From: Phytophthora colocasiae
Taxonomy: Eukaryota; Oomycota; Peronosporomycetes; Peronosporales; Peronosporaceae
NCBI GenBank assembly: GCA_018806915.1
Contig: JAGKQI010000047.1
Span: 1,240,001-1,304,000, forward strand
DNA length: 64,000 nucleotides
Direction: 5' to 3'
How positions within the stretch are numbered: the stretch's first letter is position 1; every line of letters starts with the position of its first letter. The translations under genes and the position numbers were made by a program. The notes under the pieces are model-generated. The model saw only the letters and a program-made list of their open reading frames with translations. It searched no databases and had not been told where the DNA came from. Shown here piece after piece: positions 1-9,802 of the stretch.

Positions 1-516
1 CGAGGGTTTCAAACAGTTTAGACGCTGGTGTTTAAACCAAGAGAATGTTGAGACGCTGTAGTATAAAACATCAATGTTTTAATCCACTTGAAGATCGATT
101 GCCGTTCGCTATTCTGTATTGTGGATTTCATTCAAAATTCCCAAGGGCGGTTCATTGAATCGACCCGAGGCGAACCGCCGCCCAATCGCCAGACCTATCA
201 AAATGACTAGATTTCATGACTGTTCAGTGTTTCATCTCACAACAATGGCGAGCGTGGATAGCACTACAAGCGAAGACATGGTTGGTCGCGGCGACACGAC
301 AGACCCCTCGCCGCAGCGAGAGGATGCGCGTAGCAGACGTGTTTCGCAGCGAGTCCATCCTTATTCTGCTTGCTCACATGCGAGGAGGTCTCTGCATGAA
401 GAGCTGAGTCCCGAGAGCATCCAACTGGCACAAGATTCGCCGCGCTTCACTTCATCAACAGCGAGCACGGCTGAAAGCAATGCTCATGGATCCATAACTC
501 CGCAGCACCCTGCTAC

Positions 517-921
517 ATGTCCATCCTCACCATCAAGTTCAGCGAGAACTCCCCCATAAGAAGGTCACCAAGGCTGGGTCAGATTGAGTCAGCTGGAGCT
601 GGCATTAGCACTCCAGAAGCGGACTCGTTGGCGCGGGTTGCAGCAAACACCGAGAGCGTGGCATTAGTTCGTCGATCACCCCGTCTTATGCAGCGAGCTA
701 CACGCGATGGTGGTGAGCGTCCATCGACTGATGGACACCTATACAGGCTTGTCGTGAAGCCGATAGTCAAGGCCGCTGTCAGCCAACGTGACACGTCCGG
801 TGACGCGCTGGAAGTGTATGCTGTTGAGGGCGCGTCGTTCAGCAGCATTGTGGAGAAGATATGGCATAAATTCCGCGAATTCATGAAGGGGAGGGCGGTA
901 AAATCACAAGAGACTTCGTAA
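517..921 (+). CDS. Hypothetical protein inside TIR element
   Basis: A 134-residue frame of unknown function. It contains two copies of the short motif RRSPRL (about residues 15-20 and 52-57) in a basic, Ser/Arg-rich N-terminal half, then a less biased C-terminal part. An overlapping frame at 119-559 is Ser/Arg-rich as well, so the two may be pieces of one decayed accessory ORF. I recognise no domain. Its position between the TIRs suggests it belongs to the element and not to the host. Confidence 0.25.
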   Translation: MSILTIKFSENSPIRRSPRLGQIESAGAGISTPEADSLARVAANTESVALVRRSPRLMQRATRDGGERPSTDGHLYRLVVKPIVKAAVSQRDTSGDALEVYAVEGASFSSIVEKIWHKFREFMKGRAVKSQETS

Positions 922-1249
922 ATTTCTTGTCGGTCGAGGTCGTTGCTCGTTGGTATGTCCCTGTGGATTCATAGACGCGAATCCAATTGCTTATTGTCTT
1001 CAAATCCTTGTTGTAAACGCGAGCGAGCTCCTTTTTTGAGTAACCAAGGTTGTAGTATCCGTACAAACAGTGTAAAACTGTGTTAGGGTGGGCATGTTGT
1101 GTCGCGACCGCAGCTTCCATCTTACACAACGCTGTTTGCCTTAGATGAGAGAGTGAAGCAACGAAGATCTTGCTTTGGTCGATTGCCCGTCGGTTCGCCC
1201 TAAGGGTCGCGAATCGGCCCAGTTTGGGAAATTTCGCTGAAAACGACAA
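881..1249 (-). pseudogene. Transposase N-terminal HTH fragment
   Basis: A 122-residue leftward frame that starts inside the right TIR. Residues about 55-100 (motif GYSKKELARVYNKDLKTISN) read as a helix-turn-helix of the IS630/Tc1/mariner type, followed by a short linker. The frame stops before any catalytic domain, whereas a full transposase would be 300 or more residues. It overlaps the 3' end of the rightward frame at 517-921. It could be a truncated transposase or a small DNA-binding protein kept by the element; truncation is more likely. The first codon of the open frame may not be the true start. Confidence 0.45.
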
Positions 1250-1715
1250 TACCTATGAGCATACTTAAGTAATCATATTTAGTTTGACTCCAGTGATAAA
1301 TTCCGCGCGACAGCACGAATTCGATAGTGAAACTTGCTAGATTATTTATGCTGATAGCTGGTCACAGCTGGACGACGCCACGCCCAAGAATGGCGAGTAT
1401 AATACAACATTGAACTGCAGCCAATGCGGGCCGTCAGGGAGGCAAGAAGCCGCTGGGGTAGAGGCAGTTTGTGGAGGTGTTCGTGCACGCAATGGATACG
1501 GCGAAAAACGCGCCGTTGAAGATGAACTTGACGATGGTGTTCTTCGCGACGTCGGTTTGCTGGTGGTGTCTGGCGGGACTCTGTAGCTTCATCGTCTTGG
1601 ACACTCTGCGTCAAGGGGGTGAACGTACCGCTAGGCAAAGCCAAAGTGGAGCCCGAGGAGCTTGTGACAGCCTCCTCGATGGTGCGGGTGGCGTCGGAGG
1701 TGGACGAAGTGAAAT
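1250..1715. other. Flank of DUF7869 element; possible broken coding frame
   Basis: No complete gene. A forward frame from about 1616 reads without a stop up to the transposon junction. After removing the transposon and one AAAT copy it continues into 4456-4560 before stopping, so the transposon may have entered a coding stretch. No family is recognised. Confidence 0.3.
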
Positions 1716-4451
1716 GAGGCCCCGCAAAACAAAAGAATGCTAGTTAACCATTTGTTGAAGTGCGAGTTGCGTACACCATTGTAAAGAGGGAAGTCTCCTC
1801 TATCTCTTGAGGGTCTCAAAAAAATTTCCATTCAGCCGTTTCAGAGAAAAGTGACATTGAAAAAGTTGCCTCGGACTCGCCGAAGAAATATCGATTTTTT
1901 ATTGGTCAGATTAGTGCAAAATTTCAAGCGGAATCGATTGGTGCTATTTATAGCACTCAATTCACAGTCCTTCTGTGTTTAACTGAACTTTTGAATTTTC
2001 AAAATTCGGATCTATATTTTGGTTTTTAGACATTTTGGATACTAGAATTATTTTTAACTACGCTGGAGAATCGTAGTTGCGTTCGCCCTGACAGTTCCAA
2101 AGCATTATCCAGTTTCTTTGCGAGTGCGTTTCTTGGCGCGCGGAACGGACTTCTCATCAGAAACCTCACTACTAGCCGGGGTAGTTCCCTGGTCATGACG
2201 TCCGTCCGTCTGTATAGCCTCACCAGTAGTCACTCTGGGAGTCTCTTTTGCAATCTTCGCCGCTGCAGCGGCAGTTTCGCGCTCTCTCTTCTTCTTTTTA
2301 GACGCGGCTTGTCGATCTTTCTGAATCTGCTTCGCTCTGCGTTCATCCTCGTCGTTTGGTGGGTCGTACAATGGATCATTTTGGAATTCCTCCGGAACAA
2401 ACGGGCGGACCTTATTGTAGAAGGACTGGATCTTCTCGGAATTTGGGGGAGGGTTCGGCAAAGGCTCTAGGTGCATTGTTAGTAGGACGTGTACGCGAGT
2501 AGCCTCCGTAGTGATGCCGTCGTACACACGGCGAAGGTCCTGGGTCACCGTGTCAGAGTCTGGACCCTTACGGCACTCTACCACACCAGGATTGCTCTCT
2601 ACTTTTGAATATATTTCAACTTCTTGTATGCTTCCTCCATGGCGTCGCGGTAGATTTTGAAAATTGTGTTTTGGTTCGGAATGTGCACTAGAGCAGACGA
2701 CGAAGAAGCTTCATTCACAGCACAGAGAAGCTGGTCCATTGTCCACACATCAGCTCGAGCAATGTGCTTTCGCACGTGGCCAAACCCTCGATCCACAGCA
2801 TTCTTTGTATGGCCTTTGACAAAGAACTTGAGATTGATTTCATCCAAAAGCGACGTATGGGCCAGTGCCAGCAGCATCCGCACGACAAAATTGTTCTTGT
2901 TCTGTCCACCACAGTTATCGGCATAAATGGTGAGCTTTCGGAACCCCGCAGAAACGACGATCTGGCTGATGAAATGGTGCAGCATCGAATTAACTTCATC
3001 GGTACCTTTACCAGCCACACTCTCGTCGTACACGTAGTTATACTGGATGTTCTTGTTTGCGTAGAATACGCCAAACATATTCACATTCCGAAGCGAAAGG
3101 AAGTACCACTGCGACGGTGTATTGCTCACACTAGGCAGTGTAAGGTTCTGACTGAAATCAATGATAATCACGGCATGCGTGTCGTCGCATGAGGCAAGAT
3201 CAGACTTGTATTCTTCCCTGTAAAACAAAACGATGTTAGTATCCACACGATACTGCCCATAAAACAATTTGATTCTAGCATCCATCCTTACCGCATACGC
3301 CGTGCCGTTGTTGTATGCTCACCAAAAGCCTCGGTCTCTGCTGCTCTAGCTCCACTCTTCATCCGCGACCAGTAGATGGTACAAACGTCACACACGTTTG
3401 AACGTGGAGAGCGAATTCGAATATTTGGACAAAGCTTCGTCAGGTTGGCGAAACGTGCTTGGCCTTGGTTCACGGACTCGGAGAGCTATCTCCTCCACGT
3501 AGTTGTGCATTTCAGTGTACAATTGGTCCCACGTAAAGAACGCCGGCAAAAGTGTGTACTCTGTGTTACTGTAGTACAACTTGATCTCTCCTTCTTTCGT
3601 TTCCTTACGTCGCACTCGCACTGGCACGACATCACCCACAGAATCAGCGAATCTCTTGAACCACGAAACCAACCAGCGGAGATCTACAGCACTAGCGTTT
3701 TGGTTGAGAAGATTACCATGGGCTTTTACTGAGATAATGCCATCGTTAATACGCTTCCTGTAGCGTGTAACTGTAGCCGTCGATATCCCGTAACACTTAC
3801 ACCACGCCGTTCGACACACATGTCCGATCAATGGCAGATAAAAGTTAAATTGCTCACGTAGGCCATAACCCCGATGACGCAGCACGGTATCCGTCTTCTT
3901 GAGAACCGCCAACGTCGTTAGGACGCTCTGCTTCTTCTCCCCACTAGTCATTTGCGATAGCGAACACAGAAACTGTTCCAACTCCATGGCTTTCCCCTTC
4001 AAGCACTTTTTGTCGCAAGAATCCTCTTGAATAAGACGAGTGACGAGCTCGCGAAGCTCTCCGTAATTCAAATTAATGCTAGTTGCCACAGTATTGGAAT
4101 CTTCGTCACCTTCACTGTCGCTTGTCTGGATCTCGTTACCGGATGAGCATTCTTCCTCTGAGTCTAGGCCCCATTCGCTGTCTTCACTGGCGTCTCCACT
4201 TCCAGCGCTAGTGTCACTGTGAGCTTCATCGTGAGCTACCACAGCGTCATTCTCTGTTGTTGTGGCGGTGTCTGCGAGCGCAGCGAGCTCCTCCATCGTG
4301 GCCTCTTACCACCGATACACCTCCTCTAAATTTAGAGATTTGACAAAATCCCCTCTCCTGAAAAAATCACTTAAGTACGAAAAACAATTAAAGGCGATTA
4401 TATCAAAAAGTCAAAAATGTTAACTAGCATCCGTTTGTTTTGCGGGGTCTC
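1716..4451. mobile_element. DUF7869-type DNA transposon with TIRs
   Basis: The left end at 1716-1749 (gaggccccgcaaaacaaa...) and the right end at 4418-4451 are inverted repeats of about 34 bp with only a few mismatches. The 4-bp sequence AAAT lies directly outside both ends (1712-1715 and 4452-4455) and is the best candidate target duplication; the TIR could instead include one more base (T...A), which would remove it. The element is 2.7 kb and carries a single leftward transposase gene broken by frameshifts. The clean TIRs point to a cut-and-paste element. Confidence 0.75.
2105..4296 (-). pseudogene. DUF7869-like transposase, frameshifted
   Basis: Reading leftward, frame 1 (4296-3388) starts with an acidic region (DSEWGLDSEEECSSGNE) and a helix-turn-helix-like stretch (CKCYGISTATVTRYRKR). 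It shifts near 3470 into a frame with a small Cys motif (SNVCDVCTIYW), then into 3285-2599, and shifts again near 2600 into a charged, coiled-coil-like tail (2584-2105). The 3285-2599 part has the hallmarks of the DUF7869-type domain seen in oomycete and invertebrate mobile proteins: an IIDFSQN segment, YADNCGGQNKNN, and GHTKNAVDRGFGHVRK, probably the acidic residues of an RNase H-like fold (inference). At least three single-base shifts break it; introns could account for some. A GTAAGG near 3297 could be a donor, but I found no consistent splice model. Confidence 0.65.
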
Positions 4452-4455
4452 AAAT

Positions 4456-4910
4456 CGGTGCGTGGGGCAGCCGTCTACCGCGCGTCTCCCTTGATGCTTC
4501 GCCGAATGGTGCTAACCAAACCGTTCTGCCCTTGGTTGTGGACGGGATTTTGAAGAGCACGGACAGCGGGATAATAGAGGCAGAAAGCTCGGACTTTTGC
4601 TGCAAATAGTGCATCATTTGATGATATCATGCACGAGATATGGGAGAAGTTTAGTGTTAACATCAAGGGGCAGGCTACGCTGGTAAACGACACTTGGTCA
4701 GTGGAAACGCCAACGGAAGCATCCTGGACCAGTGTAATGCAGTTTAAGGTCAACGCACGCCTTGTTTCGGCAGCAAAATCTCAACATCTTTGGAACAAAT
4801 GGGTGACATCGCAAAGCAACAATACTGTAAACCTGACGATCTATGAGTATGCAACAAACGAACAAGTCGTGCGTCTGTTCAACTCGAGCAAAAAGGTGTA
4901 TTTTTGACCA
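4456..4910. other. Spacer between transposons with one small open frame
   Basis: The only open frame of note is 4629-4907 on the plus strand, 92 residues with no recognised domain. It ends a few bases before the Gypsy target site. It may be part of an older repeat. Confidence 0.25.
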
Positions 4911-4915
4911 ATCAG

Positions 4916-5375
4916 TGTAACGGGGTTACACGTACAAGTGATTGTACCACTTGTAACTCTAACAGTTAGGATAACTGTTAGAGGTTGGAAATGGGCCTCA
5001 GACCTTGGTGTGCAATACACACCAATGGATACATGGGCGAACCACATTATTGGATGGTTCGTGTGCATTTGTGCATATTATTGGTAGAAAGTAACGGATT
5101 TCTACCAATCACTGAGCAGAGTTTCTGCCAACCACACGTTGGCAGACCCTTTAGAAATAGATAATAAACAGTTTTAGGAGGTCCATAATTGGCTTATGCC
5201 AAATTCAATAACAGTTCTCATTTTACGGTATTTTGCAGTTTAATTTAGTTATATTTGATTTAATTATACTTATTTAAATAAGTATACTTAAATTAAGTCT
5301 ATTCTAATTGCACGCTTCCTCATACACGTAAGCGCACGTGTACGCCATCTAATAGGTCTAGGTAGACCTATTACA
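4916..5375 (+). repeat. Left LTR of Gypsy element
   Basis: 460 bp, beginning TGTAACGGGG and ending CCTATTACA. It contains at least six short-loop hairpins, for example 12-bp arms at 4957-4968/4972-4983, 11-bp arms at 5080-5090/5099-5109, a 22-nt perfect palindrome at 5265-5286 and 10-bp arms at 5350-5359/5364-5373. The AT-rich part around 5220-5290 is a plausible promoter or polyadenylation area. I could not assign a primer tRNA to the sequence after 5375. Confidence 0.95.
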
Positions 5376-5424
5376 CCTGGTAGCACTTTGTAGTCCGTCC
5401 CACGACCGACTGCTGTTCGTTCGT

Positions 5425-6381
5425 ATGGAGTCATATGAACGCGGGGTAGAGAACTCCTCAATGAATCAGGGATCCACTGGGACCCCACACATGTCCGTGA
5501 CGCGCACGGACTGTGCCCACCTGTCGGACCCAGAGTGGGAAGATCTCCAAAGACTTTCGCAAGTCATTGGAGAGGCGGCGGTAGCGACGATGCTTCGTAC
5601 GCTATCGCCAACAGAGCAACATGGTGTTGCTCTGGGGTACATTGTTAAGGAGCAACGAGATGTAGCTGCCTCGGTGGCTTCTCCGAAGCCACGCGTGGAG
5701 TCGTTGAAACTCCACGTGAGTACCTACACGGGGAAGGAGGACGAGACCCTCCTTCGTTGGCTTGTCGAACTTGACACAGCCGTTGCGGCTCGACGTATCG
5801 TCGATCCGATGTCGAAGGTCGCGTTCGCCATGTCATGTCTTGGCGGACATGCGAGGAGTTGGGCCTATGGGCGCCGACTCTCGGATCCTACGTGCTTCAG
5901 CACGTACGAGGAGTTCAAAGAGGAACTCAAGATTGCGTTTGAGCCTCCGAAGAACGAGTTCAGATCGAGAGCGGAGTTTCTCCATCTGCAGCAGGGCAAG
6001 GATGATGTTCACACCTTTGCCCAGCGTGCTCGATACTTGGTATCGAACATAGTGGCCAACCCGATCGACGAGGCGACCAAGGTCGTCACGTTCATGAAGG
6101 GACTAAGAGATGGTCCCGTCAAAACATATCTCTTTCGAGAGTATCCGAATACTCTCGAGGAGGCGATCAGCCTTGCGATGCAAGAGGAGTTTAGCCGACG
6201 TCAAGCTAAACTCCATGCGAAGACGGGAGGTCCGGAACCTATGGATCTCTCGAGTGCTACGACGGCTGGTCAACAGTAGCGTAAGAACGTCAAGGTTCGA
6301 TGTTACCTGTGTGGTAACATCGGTCACTATGCATGCAAGTGCACAGCGGGCGGGCGTTCAAAAAACGCCAAGGACCAGTAG
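5425..6381 (+). CDS. gag: Gag polyprotein (Gypsy), in-frame TAG before zinc knuckle
   Basis: Starts at ATG 5425, 50 bp after the LTR. Residues about 95-270 are a retrotransposon capsid domain (LRWLVELDTAVAARR, GGHARSWAYGRRL, FMKGLRDGPVKTYLF). The frame meets TAG at 6277-6279. The same frame then continues with a CCHC zinc knuckle (CYLCGNIGHYACKC, about 6301-6342) before a second TAG at 6379-6381. The first TAG follows CAA CAG and could be a CAG to TAG change or a readthrough codon. A slippery heptamer A AAA AAC at 6360-6366 in this frame leads to the protease frame. Function: capsid assembly and RNA packaging of the retroelement. Confidence 0.85.
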
Positions 6382-6401
6382 GCGCGGGGCGTCCTACTGG
6401 T
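6360..6401 (+). promoter_or_regulatory. Predicted -1 programmed ribosomal frameshift signal
   Basis: The heptamer A AAA AAC occupies 6360-6366 and is in register with gag (tcA AAA AAC), the canonical X XXY YYZ form. After a 7-nt spacer (6367-6373) comes a perfect 9-bp stem, 6374-6382 with 6393-6401, and a 10-nt loop. The gag-frame stop TAG lies inside the stem (6379-6381). A -1 slip moves ribosomes into the frame that encodes the protease. Slippery site, spacer length, stem and stop position all fit a Gag/Gag-Pol switch. Not tested experimentally. Confidence 0.8.
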
Positions 6402-6980
6402 AATGCAGTCTCGCGTGTCGAACTCGGACACGCGACGTTGAAGGCTGCTGCCCCCAGCGAGAAGGTTTCTCGCTGCGAGATGCAAGATGACAAGCCAGGC
6501 CTTGTCATCCTGAACGTGATGTCGAAGAGAGTGAACTCTCTTCGTGCCCTAGTGGACTCGGGCGCGTCGAACAACTTTGTTCGACAGGGAAGTCTTCGAA
6601 GGCTTGACTTCGAAGAGACCGACACGCCTCGCGGCGTGTTGGAGGTGCGGTTGGCAACAGGTGCCACCGTAAGGAGTGAGAAGCGCGTGGTCCGTGTGCG
6701 CTTCTCTTACAAACGAAGGACGTTTGTGGAAGACCTTATCGTCTTGGATCTAGACGATAAGTTCGACTTGGTATTAGGCATGCCGTGGCTTGCACGGCAT
6801 GACCCGGTGATCAACTGGAAGAAGCGTACGCTCGTACGCTTCAACAACGCGTGCGCGACAGAGAGCGATGGCCCTGTCAGTGCTGCACATGCACCAGGCG
6901 GTGCATGTGATTCCCCAGTTGAGGCAGCAGCGTCCGCCGCTACCTCCGATCGCCGCCAGCGACTCAGGGAGTCGTTGTGA
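6367..6980 (+). CDS. Gypsy aspartic protease domain
   Basis: Read in the -1 frame after the slippery site. The retroviral-type aspartic protease active site LVDSGASNNFV is at about 6548-6580, and a flap-like and C-terminal motif DLVLGMPWLARHDPVI is at about 6766-6813, as in Gypsy proteases. The frame ends at TGA 6978-6980. The RT frame (shifted again by -1) is open from 6923, so the two overlap by about 55 nt. I see no canonical slippery heptamer in that overlap, so either a second recoding event or an indel separates protease from RT in this copy. Confidence 0.8.
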
Positions 6981-9802
6981 GAAAATGTGTGTCGACTCAG
7001 AAATCTGAGCCGAAGGGTCGCGGTCACATGAGTGATGGTCAGGTGAATGTGAATCACCTGACGCATAAACATCTGAATGATGTTTGTCACATGAGCGATG
7101 GTCAGGTGAATGCAATTCACCTGAGAGAAGGTAAAATACCGGTATTACCGGTATCCTTGGAGGTACTTCAAGCCCCCAAGGGTCGCGCCGACGACGTCGC
7201 GTCAACTCTGGGAGTTGACGAAGAAAATAAAATTCGGGGAACCGAAAGACGTGCGTCAGCTCTGGGAGCTGACGCCACTGGCGCTTCGCTGCTGGGAACT
7301 AGCGATCGTTCATCAGCTCCGGGAGCTGATGATGCGTGTATAGGCGAGCGTTCGCTGCTAGTTCCGGGAGCTAGCGATCGTGCGTCACCTCTGGGAGCTG
7401 ACGATATGTGTACAAGCGAACACTCGCTAGCGCAGGAAGCTAGCGAGAGCACGTCGACTCCGGGAGTCGACGATGCGGTTGCTTCATCCGTAGGAGCGGA
7501 TGGAGGCGCAGCGGTTCAGGGAACAGACTGCGCGGCAGGAGGTGCTGGCGGTTGCAATCGCCCAGCACCCGAACAACCTGCGTGCTCACGTGCAGCGGTG
7601 CTGCACGCGATGAGCGGCACACAATCAGTGCTTGAATGTGCGAGTCAGCGGAAGGAATTCGCTGACGATGGCGATAAAGTCCCGTCCAAGGTGAGATGCC
7701 TTGGACGTGGAGCGCCTGGAGTTGAGCTCCATGGACCTTCGCGGCGCAAGCTCAGGGAGCTTTGCGAGTCGCAGTCCGGGACTGAGACGGGTGTATCTGC
7801 AGTGCAGACACCAAGTGTCGAGACGTTAAACGTCTTGACACGTACTGGTACTGGGTTACAGTACCAGAAGATGCGATTGGACAACCCGCCGACGTGTGCG
7901 TCGGCGTTGATTGCACTTCCAACGATGAGTTGGAAGCGCTTCGCGCGGGACTTGTACGATGGACGCATCGAACAAACTTGCATTCTCTTGGATATCGAGA
8001 GAGTGGATCGCGAAGCCGAGGAGCTGAAGCAGCTCGTCGTCGATGGCATCACTGAGGGCGATGACCCCCTCAGTGCGAAGACCAAGAAGCAACGCTTCGA
8101 GGAGCAGAGTTGGGACTCGTTGAAGTCGAGTCCCTATTACGAGATTCTGCGGGAGTACAAGGATGTACTCCCGGACGAGATTCCTTCGGAGCTTCCGAAG
8201 GACAAGGGCGTACAGCACGAGATTGATCTCGTGCCGGGCACGAAGTACTGTGTTACACGGCAGTGGCCACTGCCGCGTGAACAAGTTCAAGCGATCGACG
8301 ACTTCTTTGAAAGTCGTCGCCTTGCAGGTCAAGTGCGGGAATCAAAGTCCCCGCACAGTGCCCCAACGTTCTGTGTTAAGAAACCACAGGGAGACTGGCG
8401 CATCGTTCATGCGTATAACAAGCTGAACGATGCGACGATACCGGCGCAGACGCCGATACCGCAAAAAGATGTTATCATCGATTCGATGGCCTTGAGCACT
8501 ATCTTCAGTGCTCTAGATCTGCGTGATGGATTTTACCAAATCCTCATGCGTGAGAGGGACATCCCTCTCACAGCGGTAAGCACTCCAAGCGGTATGCTTT
8601 GGGAGTGGCTCGTCATGCCACAGGGCCTTAAGAACGCCCCTGCGACGTTCAATAGATGCGTGACACATCTATTGCGCTCGGTGCGCGACTTCGCACCGAG
8701 TTACTTCGACGACGTGTTCGTCCACAGCCGGGCTGTGAACGGGAAGACGGACATTGAGATGCACAAAGTGCATCTCCGGAAGCTGCTAGAGCTTATGAGG
8801 AAACATAAGCTCTATGCGAACCTGAAGAAGTGTATCTTCGGGGCGAGCGAGATACCCGTGCTGGGGTGTCTCGTGGGGAAAGACGGCGTGCGCCCTGACC
8901 CAGAGAAGGTCAGAGTGATCAATGAATGGCCCACGCCATCCAATGTGAAGGAACTGAGGCAGTTCCTTGGGCTTACCACGTACTTGTGCAAGTACGTGGA
9001 CAACTATGCGGGCAGGATTCGCCCGTTGCCACAGCTTCTTAAGAAAGAAGCTGAGTGGATTTGGACGAACGAGTGCGAGGATGCATTCGGTGCAGTCAAA
9101 CAGGGCTTGACTGAAGCGCCGATCTTGGCCGTGGCGGACCAAGATCGTCCATTCCACGTAGTGTGTGATGCATTCGACTTTGCGGTCGGATGTGCATTGA
9201 TGCAACACGATCACGAAGGGCGTGATCGTGTAGTCTACTATCAATCGCGTCAGCTGAAGCCAGCTGGGCGTAACTATCCCGTACATGACAAGGAGCTACT
9301 TGCCATGAAGTATGCACTCGCAAAGTTCCGAGTGTATCTACTTGGGAGTAGACCGTTCGTGGTCTATACAGACCACGCATCATTGCGTACGGCGATTAAG
9401 TCGCCGCACATCTCGCAACGTATGGCGAGATGGTTGTTCTTCTTCGCGGAGTACAACTTCCGGGTGGAGTACAAACCCGAAAGACTCAATGTAGTGGCCG
9501 ACGCGTTATCGCGTCGACCTGACTATGCGGAGACGGTCGACGCCAACGCAGTTGGCGTCGTGAGGACAAGTGTGCCGTCGTCAACGTTGATTGACGACGT
9601 GAAGAATGCGTATGCAAGGAATGCAGACGCGAAGGGGCTGCTGGAGTTCCTCGCAGCACCTTCCGACGTGGCACGTCGGAAGTTAACCTCTCATCTTCGA
9701 GCTCGTGTACACCGCTATCGTGTACACGAAGGCCTACTGTTGTATAGTGCAGTAGACGACCGGATCGCATTGTCGTTCCGAATGATCATGACCTCCGGTT
9801 GA
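6977..9802 (+). CDS. pol: Gypsy reverse transcriptase and RNase H
   Basis: A 941-residue open frame; its first codon is not ATG, as expected for an internal piece of Gag-Pol. Residues 1-380 are a low-complexity spacer with repeated GADD/SDR units (see the 7201-7471 entry). The RT domain spans about residues 385-640: SALDLRDGFYQI, VMPQGLKNAPATF, and catalytic SYFDDVFVHS at about 8699-8728. RNase H follows at about 715-850 (VVCDAFDFAVGCALMQ, DKELLAMKYALAKF, YTDHASL). The frame ends at 9802 by a shift relative to the integrase, whose linker reads on in the adjacent frame from about 9770 (PNDHDLRLRIIFEYHDAP). It makes cDNA from element RNA. Confidence 0.9.
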   Translation: MRKCVSTQKSEPKGRGHMSDGQVNVNHLTHKHLNDVCHMSDGQVNAIHLREGKIPVLPVSLEVLQAPKGRADDVASTLGVDEENKIRGTERRASALGADATGASLLGTSDRSSAPGADDACIGERSLLVPGASDRASPLGADDMCTSEHSLAQEASESTSTPGVDDAVASSVGADGGAAVQGTDCAAGGAGGCNRPAPEQPACSRAAVLHAMSGTQSVLECASQRKEFADDGDKVPSKVRCLGRGAPGVELHGPSRRKLRELCESQSGTETGVSAVQTPSVETLNVLTRTGTGLQYQKMRLDNPPTCASALIALPTMSWKRFARDLYDGRIEQTCILLDIERVDREAEELKQLVVDGITEGDDPLSAKTKKQRFEEQSWDSLKSSPYYEILREYKDVLPDEIPSELPKDKGVQHEIDLVPGTKYCVTRQWPLPREQVQAIDDFFESRRLAGQVRESKSPHSAPTFCVKKPQGDWRIVHAYNKLNDATIPAQTPIPQKDVIIDSMALSTIFSALDLRDGFYQILMRERDIPLTAVSTPSGMLWEWLVMPQGLKNAPATFNRCVTHLLRSVRDFAPSYFDDVFVHSRAVNGKTDIEMHKVHLRKLLELMRKHKLYANLKKCIFGASEIPVLGCLVGKDGVRPDPEKVRVINEWPTPSNVKELRQFLGLTTYLCKYVDNYAGRIRPLPQLLKKEAEWIWTNECEDAFGAVKQGLTEAPILAVADQDRPFHVVCDAFDFAVGCALMQHDHEGRDRVVYYQSRQLKPAGRNYPVHDKELLAMKYALAKFRVYLLGSRPFVVYTDHASLRTAIKSPHISQRMARWLFFFAEYNFRVEYKPERLNVVADALSRRPDYAETVDANAVGVVRTSVPSSTLIDDVKNAYARNADAKGLLEFLAAPSDVARRKLTSHLRARVHRYRVHEGLLLYSAVDDRIALSFRMIMTSG
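7201..7471 (+). repeat. Seven-hairpin array with constant loop in pol spacer
   Basis: Seven hairpins lie within 270 nt at 7201-7219, 7255-7273, 7311-7331, 7357-7375, 7384-7402, 7423-7447 and 7453-7471. Six of them have the same pentaloop C(T/C)GGG with a T-A closing pair, while their 7-8 bp stems differ yet remain complementary: GTCAACT/AGTTGAC, GTCAGCT/AGCTGAC, GTCGACT/AGTCGAC. One stem has a single C-C mismatch and one has a G-T pair. At protein level the units read like repeated LGADD/PGASDR segments. The changing but matched stems cannot follow from simple tandem copying. Confidence 0.85.

Larger units (their letters stand above)
119..1249. mobile_element. TA-flanked TIR element with a Tc1/mariner-like HTH remnant
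   Basis: The two ends are diverged inverted repeats of about 75 bp (roughly 119-190 and 1175-1249). Both begin TTGT and sit next to a TA dinucleotide (117-118 and 1250-1251), as expected for Tc1/mariner insertion. The arms share the blocks TTCCCAA and GGCGAACCG in the same order. The interior holds a rightward reading frame and a convergent leftward frame with a helix-turn-helix, but no DDE catalytic domain, so the element is probably non-autonomous or internally deleted. The same terminal sequence type (TATTGTC followed by GGGCC) recurs at 13145-13192. The family call is inference from the TA flanks and HTH. Confidence 0.55.

Noticed and set aside
7201..7471. CRISPR-like array
   Set aside because: The repeated unit is a palindrome with changing stems inside a retrotransposon coding region of a eukaryote; spacing and context do not fit a CRISPR array.
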